Source of the DNA: a virus
DNA: 64,000 bases
Reading direction: 5' to 3' (one strand)
IMG/VR virus record: IMGVR_UViG_3300042987_002978
Location: 1 to 64,000 of that record
Shown here: one piece after another, positions 12,496 through 18,957 of the stretch
How positions within the stretch are numbered: the stretch's first letter is position 1
Layout of the letters: each line of letters opens with the position of its first letter
Notes under the pieces: generated by a model
Database searches by the model: none
What the model was told of the DNA's origin: nothing
The model's input: the letters and a program-made list of their open reading frames with translations, nothing else
Made by a program: the position numbers and the translations under genes

Positions 12496-12719
12496 TTGCC
12501 GATTCCCTTCATGAGGTCTGCTGGGCGCACGTCGAGTGCGATACAGAGACGGAAGAAGGTGTCGAGGTTCGGGGAAAAGTGCCCGTTCTCGATGCGATTC
12601 ACGGTCTTGCGGTCGATGCCTGCTGCTTTGGCGAGGTCATCCTGTGAGATACCTGCGTCAATGCGCAACTGCTTCATTCGGCTGCGAACCGTGTTCTGTT
12701 GGGTATTGGTGGTTGTCAT
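12492..12719 (-). CDS. Xre-family helix-turn-helix regulator
   Basis: 75 residues, close to the minimum for an HTH_3 repressor. Residues 11-66 carry the fold: R-M-K-Q-L-R-I-D-A-G-I-S-Q-D-D-L-A-K-A-A-G-I-split recognition helix D-R-K-T-V-N-R-I-E-N-G. ATG at 12719 follows AAGGCAATAACA. Own promoter at 12760-12788. It is a candidate for the protein that binds the CTGTCTAACAG operators or the 13.3-kb palindromes, by position only. Confidence 0.85.
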   Translation of the reverse strand: MTTTNTQQNTVRSRMKQLRIDAGISQDDLAKAAGIDRKTVNRIENGHFSPNLDTFFRLCIALDVRPADLMKGIGK

Positions 12720-12759
12720 TGTTATTGCCTTTCTTTGGTTGGTTATTGCTTATGTTCTA

Positions 12760-12788
12760 AGGATACCACATAATGGACACGGACACAA
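12760..12788 (-). promoter_or_regulatory. Promoter of the Xre unit
   Basis: TTGTGT-N17-TATCCT; weaker than neighbours. Confidence 0.6.
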
Positions 12789-12833
12789 CCTCTTCTGAGG
12801 AAAATTTTGCCGGTGACCAGGCCGGCAGTGAAA

Positions 12834-12902
12834 CTGCCCCTGGCACAAAAAATGGTGTTCCTTGGAATTTGATTTAATTTCGCTTTTGCCGTTCCCTTAG
12901 GC
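12834..12902 (+). repeat. Dispersed 70-bp element, copy 8
   Basis: CTGCCCCTGGC, CAAAAAATGGTGTTCC, 8-9-nt spacer, GATTTAATT (one extra A), CCGTTCCCTTAGG. Preceded by a TGCCGG/CCGGCA hairpin (12808-12827). Confidence 0.85.
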
Positions 12903-12917
12903 TGGGTGTGTCCAGCC
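12900..12917 (-). terminator. Short hairpin after 12931-13098
   Basis: Stem GGCTGG/CCAGCC, 6-nt loop, overlapping the right end of element copy 8. Confidence 0.5.
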
Positions 12918-12930
12918 CGAGGGACGTGGA

Positions 12931-13098
12931 CTAGCCGCGCTTCTTCAGGTACGCCTCGATGGCGGACTTGATGACGGAGGACTTGCTGACGCCGTCTTCC
13001 TTCGCCGCAACCGCAATCTGCTTCTGCATGTCTGCAGTCAAGCGGAATGCGATGAGCGGGTACTTGGAGGCTGGCGCCTTCGTCTTGGTCTTGGTCAT
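12931..13098 (-). CDS. Ribbon-helix-helix (CopG-like) protein
   Basis: 55 residues. A beta strand (Y-P-L-I-A-F-R-L) is followed by two helices, ending S-K-S-S-V-I-K-S-A-I-E-A-Y-L-K-K-R, the layout of a ribbon-helix-helix DNA-binding dimer; this is full length for the family. ATG at 13098 follows AGAAAGAAGAAAGCA. It lies next to the palindrome cluster at 13302-13433, which could be its target. Confidence 0.75.
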   Translation of the reverse strand: MTKTKTKAPASKYPLIAFRLTADMQKQIAVAAKEDGVSKSSVIKSAIEAYLKKRG

Positions 13099-13136
13099 TG
13101 CTTTCTTCTTTCTATGTTGGTTGGTATTACATCTTC

Positions 13137-13165
13137 ATTATACATGTTTGTCTAACCATTCACAA
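13137..13165 (-). promoter_or_regulatory. Promoter of the ribbon-helix-helix gene
   Basis: TTGTGA-N17-TATAAT; the spacer holds GTTAGACAAAC, the operator motif in the opposite orientation to the others. Confidence 0.75.
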
Positions 13166-13202
13166 CCTCTGCGCGCACTTCTGTGCGCGTTGTGGTTAAC
13201 TG

Positions 13203-13233
13203 ACGGTTATAAATAACGGTTAAGGGACGGTTA
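13203..13233. repeat. Three direct ACGGTTA repeats
   Basis: ACGGTTA at 13203-13209, 13216-13222 and 13227-13233, spaced 13 and 11 bp. They lie between promoter 13137-13165 and the palindrome cluster. Confidence 0.6.
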
Positions 13234-13301
13234 GGAAATTCGGATTCCCGGATTTCCCTTACTGGGCAAGGGTTTGCGGGGTTCTTGTACCACTGCTGGG
13301 G

Positions 13302-13433
13302 AGACAATCTGTCACCCCCCCCTGACAGCAGTGTCAGGGGTAGGGCTGACACAGGTGTCATACCCCCCTGACAGATTGTCATGGGTTGTGCCGGCCGTCA
13401 CATACAATATGTAGTAGGGGTGACAATCTGTCA
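13302..13433. promoter_or_regulatory. Cluster of five TGACA/TGTCA palindromes
   Basis: AGACA-ATC-TGTCA (13302-13314), TGACA-GCAG-TGTCA (13323-13336), TGACA-CAGG-TGTCA (13347-13360), TGACA-GAT-TGTCA (13369-13381) and TGACA-ATC-TGTCA (13421-13433), embedded in C-runs. No gene lies in 13166-13448. Probably a multi-site operator or origin. Confidence 0.65.
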
Positions 13434-13448
13434 CCCCCCACATATTGA

Positions 13449-14126
13449 TTAGTTCATGCTGGACATCAACTCGGCTAGAGCCTTGTCGCAGGCGTTGGAC
13501 ACTTTGTCCTGAACCTCGCACTGCCAGTCACCGAGTTGTTCGAAGAAGGCATCTGGGTCCTTATCGTACAGTTCCTCAAGTTCCGCTGGTCGTACCGGCT
13601 CCTCACTGCCTTCTCCCTCCAAGAATCCGTTACGGAAGATGGAGTAGCAGGCAAATGCGTCGCTCTCTTCTGTGGAGACCACGGTGAAGATGAGTTTCGG
13701 GAACTTGGCTGAGATGTTGCGGATGAGTCCGTCTGCCGGACCCCACGCAGTCTCGTAGTACGCCGAGATGTATGTGTCGGTCGGTCCGACGATGTTGTTG
13801 TCATCGACATCAAACGAAGTCCAGTCGAAGTCACACGCACCCCACTTGGTTCCCCAGTTGTTGGAGTCGCAAGCCCAGTCGTACCAGTCCTTGTAGCCGT
13901 ACTTAGCGATGTTCGCCTGTTCTAAGGCGGTCTGCTCAGCCTGCTTCTCTGCGTCTCCGTACCACGCCGACGGCGTTGCTTGGAGTTCTGCCGGGATTGG
14001 GAAGAGGTGGTTCAGTCCGTGTTGGAAGGTCCCATCCTCTGCGACGGTCTTGGTTGCGTCAACGAACTTCTGGAGTTCGTCACGGTCACCGATGATGTCC
14101 ATGTTGTTGTAGCACCAGTTTGGCAT
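13449..14126 (-). CDS. YubB/DUF1281-like ferredoxin-fold protein
   Basis: 225 residues. The start M-P-N-W-C-Y-N-N-M-D-I-I-G with D-E-L-Q-K-F and the pattern L-N-H-L-F-P-I-P are typical of the DUF1281/YubB ferredoxin-like family found on plasmids and phages (function unknown). W-A-x-x-S-N-N-W-G-T-K-W follows, also usual. ATG at 14126 follows GAAAGAGAACATA. Own promoter; its 3' end abuts the palindrome cluster. Confidence 0.75.
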   Translation of the reverse strand: MPNWCYNNMDIIGDRDELQKFVDATKTVAEDGTFQHGLNHLFPIPAELQATPSAWYGDAEKQAEQTALEQANIAKYGYKDWYDWACDSNNWGTKWGACDFDWTSFDVDDNNIVGPTDTYISAYYETAWGPADGLIRNISAKFPKLIFTVVSTEESDAFACYSIFRNGFLEGEGSEEPVRPAELEELYDKDPDAFFEQLGDWQCEVQDKVSNACDKALAELMSSMN

Positions 14127-14166
14127 TATGTTCTCTTTCTGTTGAGTTGGTATTGCTTACACTTAC

Positions 14167-14195
14167 ATTGTATCACTTATCTGGCTTGTTTACAA
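14167..14195 (-). promoter_or_regulatory. Promoter of 13449-14126
   Basis: TTGTAA-N17-TACAAT. Confidence 0.75.
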
Positions 14196-14262
14196 CCTTC
14201 CTGCCGACAATAACTGCCGTCAGATAGACGATAAACATCACCAGGAGAAGAAGGCCCTTCAT
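14173..14262 (-). CDS. Very small membrane protein, 29 aa
   Basis: Begins M-K-G then a hydrophobic run (L-L-L-L-V-M-F-I-V-Y-L-T-A-V-I-V) and a basic tail: one membrane helix. ATG at 14262 overlaps the TGA of 14259-14492 (ATGA), so coupling can explain its expression. It could be chance, but the one-helix design and the exact overlap favour a gene. Confidence 0.45.
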   Translation of the reverse strand: MKGLLLLVMFIVYLTAVIVGRKVVNKPDK

Positions 14263-14492
14263 ACGTACGGCCATCCCGCAACATCGTTTGTGGGGTCGCA
14301 CCATTCGGACGGACTGACCTGTTTCGTCTGACCATACTGAAGATGGTATTCGCCCCATGCCTGACGGTCTAAGTCAGACATGGTTTCAGTCCAACACTCC
14401 CAGTCTTTTGCCAACCAGTCGTTTGCCCTGATGCGCAGTGGCGGATTCGAGTAGTAGGTACCACTCTCTATGTCAAGCCAGATGGTAGCCAT
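14259..14492 (-). CDS. Hypothetical protein, 77 aa
   Basis: Trp-rich (seven Trp), for example M-A-T-I-W-L-D-I-E-S-G and W-L-A-K-D-W-E-C-W. ATG at 14492 shares a base with the preceding stop (TAATG). Middle gene of the unit 14722 to 14173. No family recognised. Confidence 0.6.
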   Translation of the reverse strand: MATIWLDIESGTYYSNPPLRIRANDWLAKDWECWTETMSDLDRQAWGEYHLQYGQTKQVSPSEWCDPTNDVAGWPYV

Positions 14493-14722
14493 TAGAAGAA
14501 ACGCTCCGAAATGGCTGCCGACATCTCGCAGAAGTCTGCGATGTGCTCGACCAAGTCCCAATCGCTGAGTTCATGGTCGTCCTCGACATCCTTGATTGCC
14601 AAGATGCCGTCGAGCACGAATCCTGCGAAGCCATCCTCCATCTCGTCGGTCGGCTTAGCCGAGCCTTCTGCGACGGAGATAACTGCGCCGAGGTATCTCT
14701 GGTTCCATTCGTCTAGGGTCAT
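14492..14722 (-). CDS. Hypothetical acidic protein, 76 aa
   Basis: An acidic helical protein (E-H-I-A-D-F-C-E-M-S-A-A-I). ATG at 14722 follows GAAAGGCAACACA; the longer frame would start inside the leader. First gene of a three-gene unit. No family recognised. Confidence 0.6.
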   Translation of the reverse strand: MTLDEWNQRYLGAVISVAEGSAKPTDEMEDGFAGFVLDGILAIKDVEDDHELSDWDLVEHIADFCEMSAAISERFF

Positions 14723-14758
14723 TGTGTTGCCTTTCTGTTGAGTTGTGTTCATAACTAG

Positions 14759-14787
14759 ATTGTACCACATATTTCGTCGTATGACAA
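14759..14787 (-). promoter_or_regulatory. Promoter of the 14722-14173 unit
   Basis: TTGTCA-N17-TACAAT. Confidence 0.7.
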
Positions 14788-14792
14788 CCTGC

Positions 14793-14823
14793 GGTGGGGT
14801 TTGGGATGCAATCCCTCCCCACC
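14793..14823 (-). terminator. Nested hairpin after 14901-15365
   Basis: GGTGGGG/CCCCACC enclosing GGGAT/ATCCC (loop GCA). A second, imperfect repeat TAGTGGCTGGG/CCCTAGCCATTA lies at 14832-14896. Confidence 0.6.
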
Positions 14824-14900
14824 ACAGGCCGCTAGTGGCTGGGTCATGTTGCCGTGTAAATAAGAGGGGATACGCGCAGCCAAGCCCTAGCCATTAGCGA

Positions 14901-15365
14901 CTACCACGATGAGTGGTAGTAGAACTCCCACTCGTCAGGCATAGACAGACAGTTGTCAATGACGGCAACCGTGTGCTTGATGTCGTGGAAATAGTATTCG
15001 TCGTACTCGTACGAGCCGAAGAAGAAGCCCTGTTGAGTTGGCAGTTCTTCGTCTGCCACTGCTGGCTGGAGAAGAACCTTCTGGCACAAAGCCTTCAGTT
15101 CTTCCAACTTCTCACGCCCGACATAGGCGTAGCGACAGTCGTCCTCGCCGTTCTGGCAGTTGTCCACGAACCATTGGTGAATGGCGTTCGCCTTTCGCCA
15201 ATAGCCGATGGAGACTTCCAACTGAATACTCGGAAGGTCGGTTTTCACATGCTTTGCGATACCCGACTTCTTCAGGAGTTCGTGGAACTCTTTTTTATTC
15301 TCTTCTGTTCGCCACTCCGCACCTGAGTAATACTTCTTGGCGGAAAGGTACATATCTAATCCCAT
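14901..15365 (-). CDS. Conserved phage protein of unknown function
   Basis: 154 residues. M-G-L-D-M-Y-L at the start, V-S-I-G-Y-W-R-K-A-N-A-I-H-x-W-F-V in the middle, D-D-C-R-Y and the C-terminal G-F-F-F-G-S-Y-E-Y-D motif are shared by a widespread phage family that has no assigned function. ATG at 15365 follows AGAAAGATAAAACACT. Single-gene unit. Confidence 0.7.
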   Translation of the reverse strand: MGLDMYLSAKKYYSGAEWRTEENKKEFHELLKKSGIAKHVKTDLPSIQLEVSIGYWRKANAIHQWFVDNCQNGEDDCRYAYVGREKLEELKALCQKVLLQPAVADEELPTQQGFFFGSYEYDEYYFHDIKHTVAVIDNCLSMPDEWEFYYHSSW

Positions 15366-15410
15366 AGTGTTTTATCTTTCTGTGTTGAGTTGGTTATTGC
15401 TGTTACTTAG

Positions 15411-15439
15411 ATTGTATCACTTATCTTCGGACTTTGCAA
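15411..15439 (-). promoter_or_regulatory. Promoter of 14901-15365
   Basis: TTGCAA-N17-TACAAT with TGA before the -10. Confidence 0.75.
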
Positions 15440-15446
15440 CCTCTGG

Positions 15447-15683
15447 TTAGAGGATGCCCACTTCCTGCCACTTGTGGAGTTCTTTAGCGGAGAGGAAAGA
15501 CGGTGCTTTCCCTTCTACTTCTTCGGCATCCCACGGCTTGTCCCAGTCAAGAGGACAGATGTCCACGACTTTAGAACTATCGAAGTTGCCCCATGCTTTC
15601 TCAAGGGCATCTTCCACGGACTCCGCCTCAATCAACCACTGAAGGTCAAGGTCAACGGTCTGCCTGATAATAAATTGTTTCAT
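15447..15683 (-). CDS. Hypothetical acidic protein, 78 aa
   Basis: Begins M-K-Q-F-I-I-R-Q-T-V-D-L-D-L-Q-W-L-I-E-A then E-D-A-L-E-K-A-W: a beta strand followed by the V-x-D-A-L-x-K-A helix found in many small phage proteins. ATG at 15683 follows GAAAGAAGAAACCA. Its long leader (15700-15784) has nested complementary arms. Confidence 0.6.
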   Translation of the reverse strand: MKQFIIRQTVDLDLQWLIEAESVEDALEKAWGNFDSSKVVDICPLDWDKPWDAEEVEGKAPSFLSAKELHKWQEVGIL

Positions 15684-15784
15684 TGGTTTCTTCTTTCTGT
15701 TGAGTTGATGTTGGTGTGGGGACGGGCTTTTTGGTCTAGAACCTCAACCCTTTACAGCAGACGATGTCATCTGCCCACAACTAC

Positions 15785-15813
15785 ATTGTACCACATTGTA
15801 GCACACTTGGCAA
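15785..15813 (-). promoter_or_regulatory. Promoter of 15447-15683
   Basis: TTGCCA-N17-TACAAT. Confidence 0.7.
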
Positions 15814-15814
15814 C

Positions 15815-16120
15815 CTACGAAACCTCGATTTCGTAGAAAGCCTCGGATTCTGCCGGCTTGTAGGTCACGAAATACCCGATGCGGTTGACGAGGTGGTAGC
15901 CGTTGGTGACTATCGTGCCGTCATCGCCGTCGATGTATGTCCAGACATTGTCAGGCTTGGCCTTGACATACGCAAGAACAAAGTCCAGTTCTTTCCCGTA
16001 TGTCTCAAACATAAGTCCGTAATCGCCGTCATTAAACGACGCATCTTTGTCAAAGACATTGACGATTGGCTCGTATTTCTCGCACCACTTGTCAAAGGGC
16101 ATCTTGATAAGAACGGTCAT
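15815..16120 (-). CDS. Hypothetical protein, 101 aa
   Basis: A mixed alpha/beta protein with F-D-K-W-C-E-K-Y near the start and several Asp-Gly turns (Y-I-D-G-D-D-G-T-I-V). ATG at 16120 overlaps the TGA of the gene before it. No family recognised. Confidence 0.6.
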   Translation of the reverse strand: MTVLIKMPFDKWCEKYEPIVNVFDKDASFNDGDYGLMFETYGKELDFVLAYVKAKPDNVWTYIDGDDGTIVTNGYHLVNRIGYFVTYKPAESEAFYEIEVS

Positions 16121-16287
16121 TCGTCGTCCCCGATTTCTTCGTAGTCTTCCACTTCCCAAGTGATTTCGCTTCGCTTGGCGTTGGTGAACATGTCTGCGAA
16201 CAAATCCATAGCCTCGTCTTCGGTCTCTGCCTCAACGAAGTCGGAGAAGTACGCCGACAAGTGATAACGGTATTTTGTTTTACTCAT
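16117..16287 (-). CDS. Small acidic protein, 56 aa
   Basis: M-S-K-T-K-Y-R-Y-H-L-S-A-Y then E-A-E-T-E-D-E-A-M-D-L-F and a D/E-rich tail; similar in plan to 15447-15683 (strand, then a D-E-A helix). ATG at 16287 follows GAAAGACAACCAA. First of a two-gene unit. Confidence 0.6.
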   Translation of the reverse strand: MSKTKYRYHLSAYFSDFVEAETEDEAMDLFADMFTNAKRSEITWEVEDYEEIGDDE

Positions 16288-16320
16288 TTGGTTGTCTTTC
16301 TGTGATTGGGTTATGATTAC

Positions 16321-16349
16321 ATTGTAGCATACTCTAGCATGCTTTACAA
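16321..16349 (-). promoter_or_regulatory. Promoter of 16117-16287/15815-16120
   Basis: TTGTAA-N17-TACAAT; its -35 overlaps the stop of 16344-16649. Confidence 0.75.
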
Positions 16350-16649
16350 CTTGTGCCACCGGTATTCTTCGTTTTTATTCACTACATCTTGGCTACAAGT
16401 ACCGACTACTTCCAGCGTGTCGCCGTCAATGACTCGGTAGCAGGTCTCGCACAGCCAGTGCTTGCCGTCCCACTCTCCGATAGTCGGCTCGCAGCGTTCG
16501 CCTATTTCGCTACAAGAGGCGAAGCCGTCTCCGTCTGGTTTGTTGCCGCAGCGGCACACCCACCAGTCGCTTGCTTCCTCAATGATGTATTCACGAGTAA
16601 GAGCAGGGTGGGCGAGGAGCATGTCCGTCCAGTGAGGATTATTTTCCAT
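16344..16649 (-). CDS. Cys-rich, probably zinc-binding protein
   Basis: 101 residues with C-R-C-G, two further Cys (A-S-C-S, E-R-C-E) and C-E-T-C-Y, giving at least six Cys suited to one or two zinc sites. ATG at 16649 lies inside the previous gene's end (11-bp overlap). Co-transcribed with 16639-16887. Family unknown. Confidence 0.6.
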   Translation of the reverse strand: MENNPHWTDMLLAHPALTREYIIEEASDWWVCRCGNKPDGDGFASCSEIGERCEPTIGEWDGKHWLCETCYRVIDGDTLEVVGTCSQDVVNKNEEYRWHKL

Positions 16650-16887
16650 TCTTCGCCGCCCAGTACGCTTTTGCTTCTGCTTCTTGGTCGTCAGTACCGT
16701 CCGAGAGAACTATCTCAAACTGGTGAAGGCCATTGATGATGCGGAAGGTCTCCGCATTGGCAGGGCTGTCCCAAGTGAGGGCATGATGGAGGGAACTGGT
16801 GGTTCCGCCTCGGTCTCCCAAGAGTTTTGCCGCGAATCGCCGGTATCCCTTGTCGTTTGTTTTCTGTAATAGGTATTGTGTTGTCAT
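16639..16887 (-). CDS. Hypothetical protein, leaderless, 82 aa
   Basis: Begins M-T-T-Q-Y-L-L-Q-K and contains a W-D-S-P-A-N-A-E-T-F motif, then a C-terminal acidic/Ala helix. ATG at 16887 is exactly 6 nt after the -10 TATACT of a promoter with a perfect TTGACA, so leaderless and strong. First gene of a two-gene unit. No family recognised. Confidence 0.6.
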   Translation of the reverse strand: MTTQYLLQKTNDKGYRRFAAKLLGDRGGTTSSLHHALTWDSPANAETFRIINGLHQFEIVLSDGTDDQEAEAKAYWAAKNGK

Positions 16888-16893
16888 AACCCA

Positions 16894-16922
16894 AGTATAC
16901 CGGATGTCAGACAACTTGTCAA
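16894..16922 (-). promoter_or_regulatory. Promoter of leaderless gene 16639-16887
   Basis: TTGACA-N17-TATACT: five or six of six at both boxes; 6 nt to ATG. Confidence 0.85.
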
Positions 16923-17000
16923 CCTTTTTCCGAGATTGTTCAGAATTTCACAAACACTGTTAGGTATTTTATTTGAGACACTTTTGTCTTTTTGTCTCAT

Positions 17001-17070
17001 CTGCCCCTGTGCCAAAAAATGGTGTTCCAGATATTTCGGATTTATTTTGTGCGGAGCCGTTCCCTTAGGC
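17001..17070 (+). repeat. Dispersed 70-bp element, copy 9
   Basis: CTGCCCCTGTG, CAAAAAATGGTGTTCC, 9-nt spacer, GGATTTATT, CCGTTCCCTTAGG. The TTA is the stop codon (TAA) of 17065-17301, so the element reaches into a gene. Confidence 0.9.
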
Positions 17071-17301
17071 CTGGTCGACGTCCCGCACCACGCACAGTGC
17101 GCCGGTCTCCCGGATGCGCCGGCGCAGCAGGTTGGTTTCCTCCTGCGGTATGCAGATGTGCGCGATGATGGACCAGCCGTTGCCGCGCTTGGCCTCGTGC
17201 AGGTGAACATCGGCGGTATCGTCGTGCTCTCGAATAAGATTTGCCAGCGTCACGCCCTCACGGTACGTGTTCACAGAAATACTCAGAGTGAGTGGCTTCA
17301 T
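17065..17301 (-). CDS. Hypothetical protein, 78 aa
   Basis: Pattern of a small alpha/beta domain: L-T-L-S-I-S-V strand, a helix with a conserved E-G-V, H-D-D-T-A-D-V-H, I-I-A-H-I-C-I strand, then an Arg-rich helix. ATG at 17301 follows AAGGTGCTGGC. No promoter directly upstream, so it belongs to the run 18509 to 17065. No family recognised. Confidence 0.6.
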   Translation of the reverse strand: MKPLTLSISVNTYREGVTLANLIREHDDTADVHLHEAKRGNGWSIIAHICIPQEETNLLRRRIRETGALCVVRDVDQA

Positions 17302-17310
17302 GCCAGCACC

Positions 17311-17553
17311 TTACCCCACCCAGCGCCCAAAGACGGTGTAGCCGTCTTCTTCGCGCCGGACAATCCACTCGGTACCCGGGTAACGTTTTTTATATTGCTG
17401 TGCTTTGGAGTGGCCGGTGCGCGCGATGTTGCCGGTACAGTACACCGCCCACTCGCCTGGTTTCTCCTTGAGTTTGTCCACGAAGTTGGCGACCTGAAAC
17501 GGGCTGCCGTTCTTCGGGCCCGGCGGCTGCCGGAATTCAGTTTTCTTAGCCAT
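17311..17553 (-). CDS. Hypothetical basic protein, 80 aa
   Basis: Starts M-A-K-K-T-E-F-R-Q-P-P-G-P and has A-R-T-G-H-S-K-A-Q-Q-Y-K-K-R-Y-P-G-T-E-W, a basic helix then a W-x-V strand. ATG at 17553 overlaps the end of 17546-18049 by 8 bp. Could bind nucleic acid from its charge; no family recognised. Confidence 0.6.
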   Translation of the reverse strand: MAKKTEFRQPPGPKNGSPFQVANFVDKLKEKPGEWAVYCTGNIARTGHSKAQQYKKRYPGTEWIVRREEDGYTVFGRWVG

Positions 17554-18049
17554 TTAGTTTCTCTCTTGCTCTGTCTTCTTTGGGGTCACGGACTTCCCAC
17601 TGGCCGCGCTGAATCTTGCGGAAGTACGGTGATGTCTTCACGTAGTTCAGTACGGTCTGGTAGGAGAATCCTGATATCTCCACGAGTTGCTCGGTCGTCA
17701 CCTCGTGGTATGTGTTCTTCTTGGCCCACTCTTCGAGGGCCTTCCACTTGTCCGCGCGCTTTACTGGCTTGGCTTCCTCGGCCTCGACCAGTTTTTGTTT
17801 TCCCAGAAACGACGGAATAAGTATTTCTATGACGTTGCGAGAAAGCGAGTACTCGCCCATGAACCGCACAGGATTGCCCTGACTGCCGCGCGCCTGCCAC
17901 GCCTGGATGACGTAGAGGCCCCGGACGAGTTCTGCGATGCGCTGCTGCTCGTCACGGGGGACCTTGAAGGCAGTCCCGTGCCGCTCGACGGCGCTCTTCC
18001 AGAGGTCGGCTTGGTAGTTGTGTACGACTTCGTCACTGATTGTTTTCAT
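17546..18049 (-). CDS. Putative winged-helix DNA-binding protein
   Basis: 167 residues. The C-terminal third (Y-H-E-V-T-T-E-Q-L-V-E-I-S-G-F-S-Y-Q-T-V-L-N-Y-V) looks like a helix-turn-helix followed by a wing; the N-terminal part is helical. ATG at 18049 follows an excellent GGAGGCACTAT site and overlaps the stop of the preceding zinc-ribbon gene (ATGA). Specific role unknown; a regulator is the simplest reading. Confidence 0.6.
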   Translation of the reverse strand: MKTISDEVVHNYQADLWKSAVERHGTAFKVPRDEQQRIAELVRGLYVIQAWQARGSQGNPVRFMGEYSLSRNVIEILIPSFLGKQKLVEAEEAKPVKRADKWKALEEWAKKNTYHEVTTEQLVEISGFSYQTVLNYVKTSPYFRKIQRGQWEVRDPKEDRAREKLNG

Positions 18050-18291
18050 ATAGTGCCTCCCCATGAGTAAACACCGTCGATTAAAGCCATTTTCCAGAAG
18101 GCATCTCCCGACAATCCGCCGAGACACACCTGACAAACCCACGCGCCGCTTTCCTGCTCGATGAGAACAGGCCTGGGCTGCGCGCACGAATCGCACTCAC
18201 TGCCTGGTTCGTGCCCGACAGTCACGGTGTATGTGACGAGCGGGGTCGACTTACGCGAGTGACGACTGGGCCTTTTCTTATGGCGGGCCAT
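18046..18291 (-). CDS. Small zinc-ribbon-like protein
   Basis: 81 residues: a basic N-terminus (M-A-R-H-K-K-R-P-S-R-H-S-R-K) then E-C-D-S-C and C-Q-V-C-L-G-G, a four-Cys zinc site. An ATG 12 bp upstream (18303) is an alternative start with closer spacing to AAAGG. Overlaps the upstream membrane gene by about 70-80 bp. Confidence 0.55.
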   Translation of the reverse strand: MARHKKRPSRHSRKSTPLVTYTVTVGHEPGSECDSCAQPRPVLIEQESGAWVCQVCLGGLSGDAFWKMALIDGVYSWGGTI

Positions 18292-18509
18292 ATACGCATC
18301 CATCCTTTCAAGAGTTGGAACGGGGTTGGGAAATAGTTGAATCGCAGGACTTTCCAAATCGATGCGTGAACCGCAGCAATTGGATAAATGATTGCCCACA
18401 TGTACATGCCAAAGGCCAGTGGCCAAGGCAGGCCCATGGCGGGCGAATTGAATGCGAACGTCGCGATGATTCCGTACTGGAACCATCTATTCGCAAAAAG
18501 TTTTTTCAG
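18222..18509 (-). CDS. Possible membrane protein with CTG start
   Basis: The frame 18509 to 18222 encodes two hydrophobic stretches (roughly G-I-I-A-T-F-A-F and Y-M-W-A-I-I-Y-P-I-A-A-V) and a basic C-terminus, as in a small two-helix membrane protein. No ATG/GTG/TTG starts it, but GGAGG lies 7 nt before a CTG at 18507-18509, ideal spacing. If only ATG starts are accepted, the gene begins at 18437 and loses the first helix. The reading is uncertain. Confidence 0.4.
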   Translation of the reverse strand: MKKLFANRWFQYGIIATFAFNSPAMGLPWPLAFGMYMWAIIYPIAAVHASIWKVLRFNYFPTPFQLLKGWMRIWPAIRKGPVVTRVSRPRSSHTP

Positions 18510-18573
18510 GAAGTTACCTCCATTGAGTTGTTATCACATTCTATCATATGGGTGTTACGGTCGAATTCCAACG

Positions 18574-18783
18574 TCAGACGTAAAGGTCCTTCCCGTTGCA
18601 GGAAAGCCAGTGCTCCAGCCAGTCGGTGGCCTGCCGGTACATGACGCCTTCGTACATCGGGTCAAAGTCGCCGCCGGAAATCTCTGGGAAACTCTCCACG
18701 ACGCTCGCCCAGAAGTGTTCGAGCGCTCTATCGACCGCTGCCTCAAGCCTGGCTTCCATCTCGATTTTGAGTATTGATGTCAT
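18574..18783 (-). CDS. Hypothetical helical protein, 69 aa
   Basis: M-T-S-I-L-K-I-E-M-E-A-R-L-E-A-A-V-D-R-A-L-E then D-W-L-E-H-W; an amphipathic helix with a W-rich end. ATG at 18783 follows GAAAGGCAAGACA. Single-gene unit; the last of the minus-strand small-gene region. No family recognised. Confidence 0.6.
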   Translation of the reverse strand: MTSILKIEMEARLEAAVDRALEHFWASVVESFPEISGGDFDPMYEGVMYRQATDWLEHWLSCNGKDLYV

Positions 18784-18812
18784 TGTCTTGCCTTTCATTA
18801 GGTTATACCTTG

Positions 18813-18841
18813 ATTGTATCATGCTCTACCACACGTCACAA
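18813..18841 (-). promoter_or_regulatory. Promoter of 18574-18783
   Basis: TTGTGA-N17-TACAAT with TGA before the -10. Confidence 0.75.
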
Positions 18842-18885
18842 CCTCCCGTGAAAGATTTCTGAGAAAAATTTCTTCCGGTAAAATG

Positions 18886-18914
18886 TTGGTTTCCGCGCCC
18901 GCTGCCGGTATAAT
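18886..18914 (+). promoter_or_regulatory. Plus-strand promoter before copy 10 and 19035
   Basis: TTGGTT-N17-TATAAT on the plus strand; start near 18921. The leader of 19035-19568 therefore contains element copy 10 in sense orientation. Confidence 0.65.
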
Positions 18915-18957
18915 TGATATCAACATGATGAATAAATACTCTTCGTTATTTCATTTT

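Noticed and set aside
18304-18486. Alternative minus-strand frames upstream of the zinc-ribbon gene
   Set aside because: The 146-residue frame to 18486 lacks a ribosome site and overlaps the membrane frame, which has a better GGAGG placement.
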